From Aeropyrum sp. (GTDB lineage Archaea > Thermoproteota > Thermoprotei_A > Sulfolobales > Acidilobaceae): a DNA stretch of 32,034 nucleotides. The notes under the pieces are model-generated. The model saw only the letters and a list, made by a program, of their open reading frames with translations. It was not told the DNA's origin and searched no databases. Shown here piece after piece: positions 30,034 through 32,034 of the stretch (position 1 is the stretch's first letter; the number at the start of each line of letters is the position of its first letter). The stretch covers positions 1 through 32,034 of the forward strand of contig WANT01000043.1 in NCBI GenBank assembly GCA_015521685.1, read 5' to 3'. The position numbers were made by a program, and so were the translations under genes.

Positions 30034-30124
30034 GGGACCCTACTTGGAGGGATTTCGAGTCTTGCTGGAGCTGATACCTCGCTGAAGGCCTGGACCGGGT
30101 GAGGGGCTGGCGGTATTCTGCTCC

Positions 30125-31243
30125 TTACTTTATGGTGATCTTCCTGCTCTTCTTCACGTACTTGCGTAGCTTGGCCTCGTCGACCTCGACGCCGATACCG
30201 GGGTCTCTTCTCGCTTCTATGGTGCTGTCAGGGCCTAGCTCCCAGGGCTTGTCTACTATATCCTCGCTGTAGTACCTGCTGCTCGCGCTTATGTCTGAGG
30301 GGTATGCTACCCCGGGGAGCGTGGCGAGGGCCACGAGGTGGCCCCTCCCGACTCCTGTCTCCAGCATGCCTCCGATCCACACGGGCTTGTGTGCCTTCAT
30401 GCTCCAGAAGTCGTGTATACTCAGAGCCTCGCCTATGCCGCCTACCCTGCCCGGCTTTATGTTTATGATGTCGGCTGAGCCGAGCCTGAGCGCTGCTACC
30501 GCGTCTCCGAGGCTCTTTATGCTCTCGTCTAGGCAGATGGGTGTCCTGGCCATCCTTCTGAAGTCCGCGTGCTCCACTAGGTCATCGTGGCTGAAGGGCT
30601 GTTCTATCATGAGCAGGCTATACTTGTCTAGCTCGGCCAGGCGTGGGGCGTCTAGAAGTGTGTAGGCCGCGTTTGCGTCAACCTGGAGCGGTATATCGGG
30701 GAACTCCCTCCTCAAGGACTTGACTGGCTCTACATCCCAGCCTGGCTCTATCTTTATCTTGATCCTACGGTAGCCTTCCTCGAGGTATCTGGACACGACT
30801 CTGAGCAGGCTCTCGACGCTGCCCTGGATCCCCACGCTGACACCAACACTAACGCGGCTCCTCACACCGCCTATCATCTCCCAGAGAGGCCTTCCCGAGG
30901 ACCTCGCCTCGAGGTCCCACAGCGCCATCTCAACCCCAGCCTTGGCCATGTTATGCCCCCTTATCCTAGCAGTCCTCTCCCGGAAGTCGCTGGGCCCCTC
31001 GACACTCCCTAGCATGGGTGCTATGAAGTCTACTATGACGTGCCAGGCTGTCCACACGGTCTCGTAAGAGTACCAGGGCCCCTCGCCGGCAACCACCTCA
31101 CCCCAGCCGTGCTCGCCTCCCTCACCCTCGACCCTAACTAGTATCGCGGGCCTCAGCCTCGTGGAGCCAAAACTGGTCCTGAACTCGGACTTTAGGGGCA
31201 TCCAGACCTCATAGAGCTCCAGCGACCTCACCCTAGGCAACAC
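30125..31243 (-). CDS. Enolase-superfamily enzyme, o-succinylbenzoate synthase/N-acylamino acid racemase-like
   Basis: A 372-residue protein of the muconate-lactonising-enzyme subgroup with an N-terminal capping domain and a beta-barrel domain. Seen catalytic residues: RRIKIKIEPGWD with the KxK pair (about 166-172), VDANAAYT (metal Asp), MIEQPF (metal Glu), CLDESIKS (metal Asp), and NIKPGRVGG with the second acid/base Lys. IGGMLETGVGRGH is typical of the OSBS/NSAR group. OSBS serves menaquinone synthesis, while NSAR racemises N-succinyl amino acids; no other menaquinone genes are here, so the choice is open. TTG start at 31243. Confidence 0.85.
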   Translation of the reverse strand: MLPRVRSLELYEVWMPLKSEFRTSFGSTRLRPAILVRVEGEGGEHGWGEVVAGEGPWYSYETVWTAWHVIVDFIAPMLGSVEGPSDFRERTARIRGHNMAKAGVEMALWDLEARSSGRPLWEMIGGVRSRVSVGVSVGIQGSVESLLRVVSRYLEEGYRRIKIKIEPGWDVEPVKSLRREFPDIPLQVDANAAYTLLDAPRLAELDKYSLLMIEQPFSHDDLVEHADFRRMARTPICLDESIKSLGDAVAALRLGSADIINIKPGRVGGIGEALSIHDFWSMKAHKPVWIGGMLETGVGRGHLVALATLPGVAYPSDISASSRYYSEDIVDKPWELGPDSTIEARRDPGIGVEVDEAKLRKYVKKSRKITIK

Positions 31244-31600
31244 AACCCACCATCCACACAGCTAGGTTTGGGCAAAACACCTCTATAGGCTATTCTTGGG
31301 TGCGAGACCCCAGGGACTCGATGTAGGGTGGAGTCTGGCTGTAGAGTCTGCCCCGACATCCGTCTTTGGGGGAGCCTGGGGTTGTAAGGCCTAATAGCTA
31401 TGGTGGTCACCATTCTGGTGGAGGGTGAGGAGATGCACCTCCCCTGACGCCCTAGGGTGGGGGTTGTGATGACTAAGGCTTGGCTCCGACCGTGCTGGGA
31501 GGCGGGGGTGTGGTCTTTGGCTGCTATTGCATGTGGTCTGGGGTTTATTGGTGGCTTGTCTGGCTCTGCCTCGGGTGTTTGAGGGTCGTTTGTGGGGGGA
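31244..31600. other. Gene-free stretch before the TrkH-like gene
   Basis: No convincing gene or RNA is visible in this interval of about 350 bases. It contains the promoter regions of the OSBS-like gene (minus; TATA-like CCTATAG near 31285-31295) and probably of the TrkH-like gene. A GT-rich stretch just before the TrkH start resembles a Shine-Dalgarno region. A short frame from ATG 31469 was considered and not accepted. Confidence 0.5.
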
Positions 31601-32034
31601 GTGTGTGTCTTGGCTGGCCGTCTCCCTAGCGTTATCCCCCCCGCCGCCCAGTACTTGGGGCTTGTGTTGATGGCTAGCAGCCTCCCCTTCCTGGCGTCGG
31701 GGACTGCTGGCTTCCTTTTGTGGGGGTCTGACCCTAGGGAGGCGTCTAGCTCTCTCGAGCTCCTAGCCTCTGGGCTCTTGCTGGGGGTTTCTGGTTTTCT
31801 CTTGTCTAGGGTTCAGGGCGGGGTTATTAGGAAGGGTGATGCTGTGGTTATTACTGTGACTACGTGGATCCTCGTCCCCCTGGTCTCGGCTGTCCCCCTC
31901 TCTATGATCCTCGGCATTCCCTATCTCGACGCTCTGCTGGAGACTGTGGCGGGGTGGACTACTACGGGGCTGACTATTCTTGCGGGGAGTGAGAGCAGCC
32001 TGGGGGGTTATGTGCCTAGCATCGACGAGATCCC
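31601..32034 (+). CDS. TrkH-family potassium transporter, N-terminal part (cut by window edge)
   Basis: About 144 codons are visible. After an N-terminal membrane segment (QYLGLVLMASSLPFLASG) come two more hydrophobic stretches. Then follows a segment that includes LLETVAGWTTTGLTIL, the first pore loop of TrkH/TrkG/KtrB-type transporters (TTTG being the selectivity filter). The protein would be the membrane subunit that imports potassium, normally with a TrkA-type cytosolic regulator, which is outside this window. An in-frame stop at 31580-31582 limits the start to GTG 31592, GTG 31601 or TTG 31610. Confidence 0.8.
   Translation, partial: MCVLAGRLPSVIPPAAQYLGLVLMASSLPFLASGTAGFLLWGSDPREASSSLELLASGLLLGVSGFLLSRVQGGVIRKGDAVVITVTTWILVPLVSAVPLSMILGIPYLDALLETVAGWTTTGLTILAGSESSLGGYVPSIDEI

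Noticed and set aside
31424-31456. Possible hairpin terminator near 31424-31456
   Set aside because: The stem is only about five base pairs with a long loop and no T-run.
31469-31582. 37-codon frame with a hydrophobic segment before the TrkH-like gene
   Set aside because: No Shine-Dalgarno or promoter at the right distance and no recognisable family; it may be chance or a relic.

Overview
The window looks like chromosomal DNA of a hyperthermophilic crenarchaeon of the Aeropyrum type (Desulfurococcales). It is GC-rich, uses many TTG and GTG starts, has AT-rich TATA boxes about 25 bases before starts (often giving leaderless mRNAs), encodes CCA at tRNA 3' ends, and carries archaeal marker genes: DNA primase large subunit, topoisomerase VI, deoxyhypusine synthase, RNase P RNA, tRNA-splicing endonuclease beta subunit and the archaeal 8-oxoguanine glycosylase AGOG. 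The replication-origin boxes and several proteins resemble those I know from A. pernix. Species assignment is inference from memory.

Left end (1-2720): ribose-5-phosphate isomerase A, then a gene-free stretch of about 390 bases that reads as a chromosomal replication origin. It holds four origin recognition boxes (ORBs; three direct, one inverted) around an AT-rich element with a 13-bp tandem repeat. Right behind it lie the RNase P RNA gene (minus strand), divergently transcribed priL (DNA primase large subunit) and tRNA-Leu(CAA).

Central metabolic part (2750-12450): TenA-like thiaminase, an MFS transporter, malate dehydrogenase with an NADP-type cofactor loop, a stand-alone A-type ATP synthase subunit I, an aminotransferase, the MetRS-beta tRNA-binding protein, and a tRNA-Ala(GGC)-panE-panB cluster for pantothenate/CoA synthesis. 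A hotdog thioesterase and a DUF211 protein follow.

Middle (12450-17360): a divergent pair of small operons (JAMM protease plus YfcE-like phosphoesterase to the left; DUF2283, HAD phosphatase and tRNA endonuclease beta subunit to the right), then mtnA (methylthioribose-1-phosphate isomerase) and NADP-type isocitrate dehydrogenase.

Right half (17380-32034): a three-gene type IV pilus operon on the minus strand (pilin, ATPase, membrane platform), deoxyhypusine synthase, tRNA-Gly(GCC), a minimal SerK/ParB-like protein, enoyl-CoA hydratase, and the topoisomerase VI A/B operon. Next come an unannotated 53-residue twin-CX3C protein, an orphan molybdenum hydroxylase large subunit with operator-like repeats upstream, a two-helix membrane protein, AGOG glycosylase, an enolase-superfamily OSBS/NSAR-like enzyme, and the start of a TrkH-like potassium transporter cut by the window edge.

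The most notable things are the origin with its gene neighbourhood (origin, RNase P RNA and primase within 1.7 kb), the overlapping rnpB/priL promoters, the twin-CX3C miniprotein, the compact cysteine cluster of PriL, and the orphan CoxL-type subunit. I saw no CRISPR array, insertion sequence or prophage.
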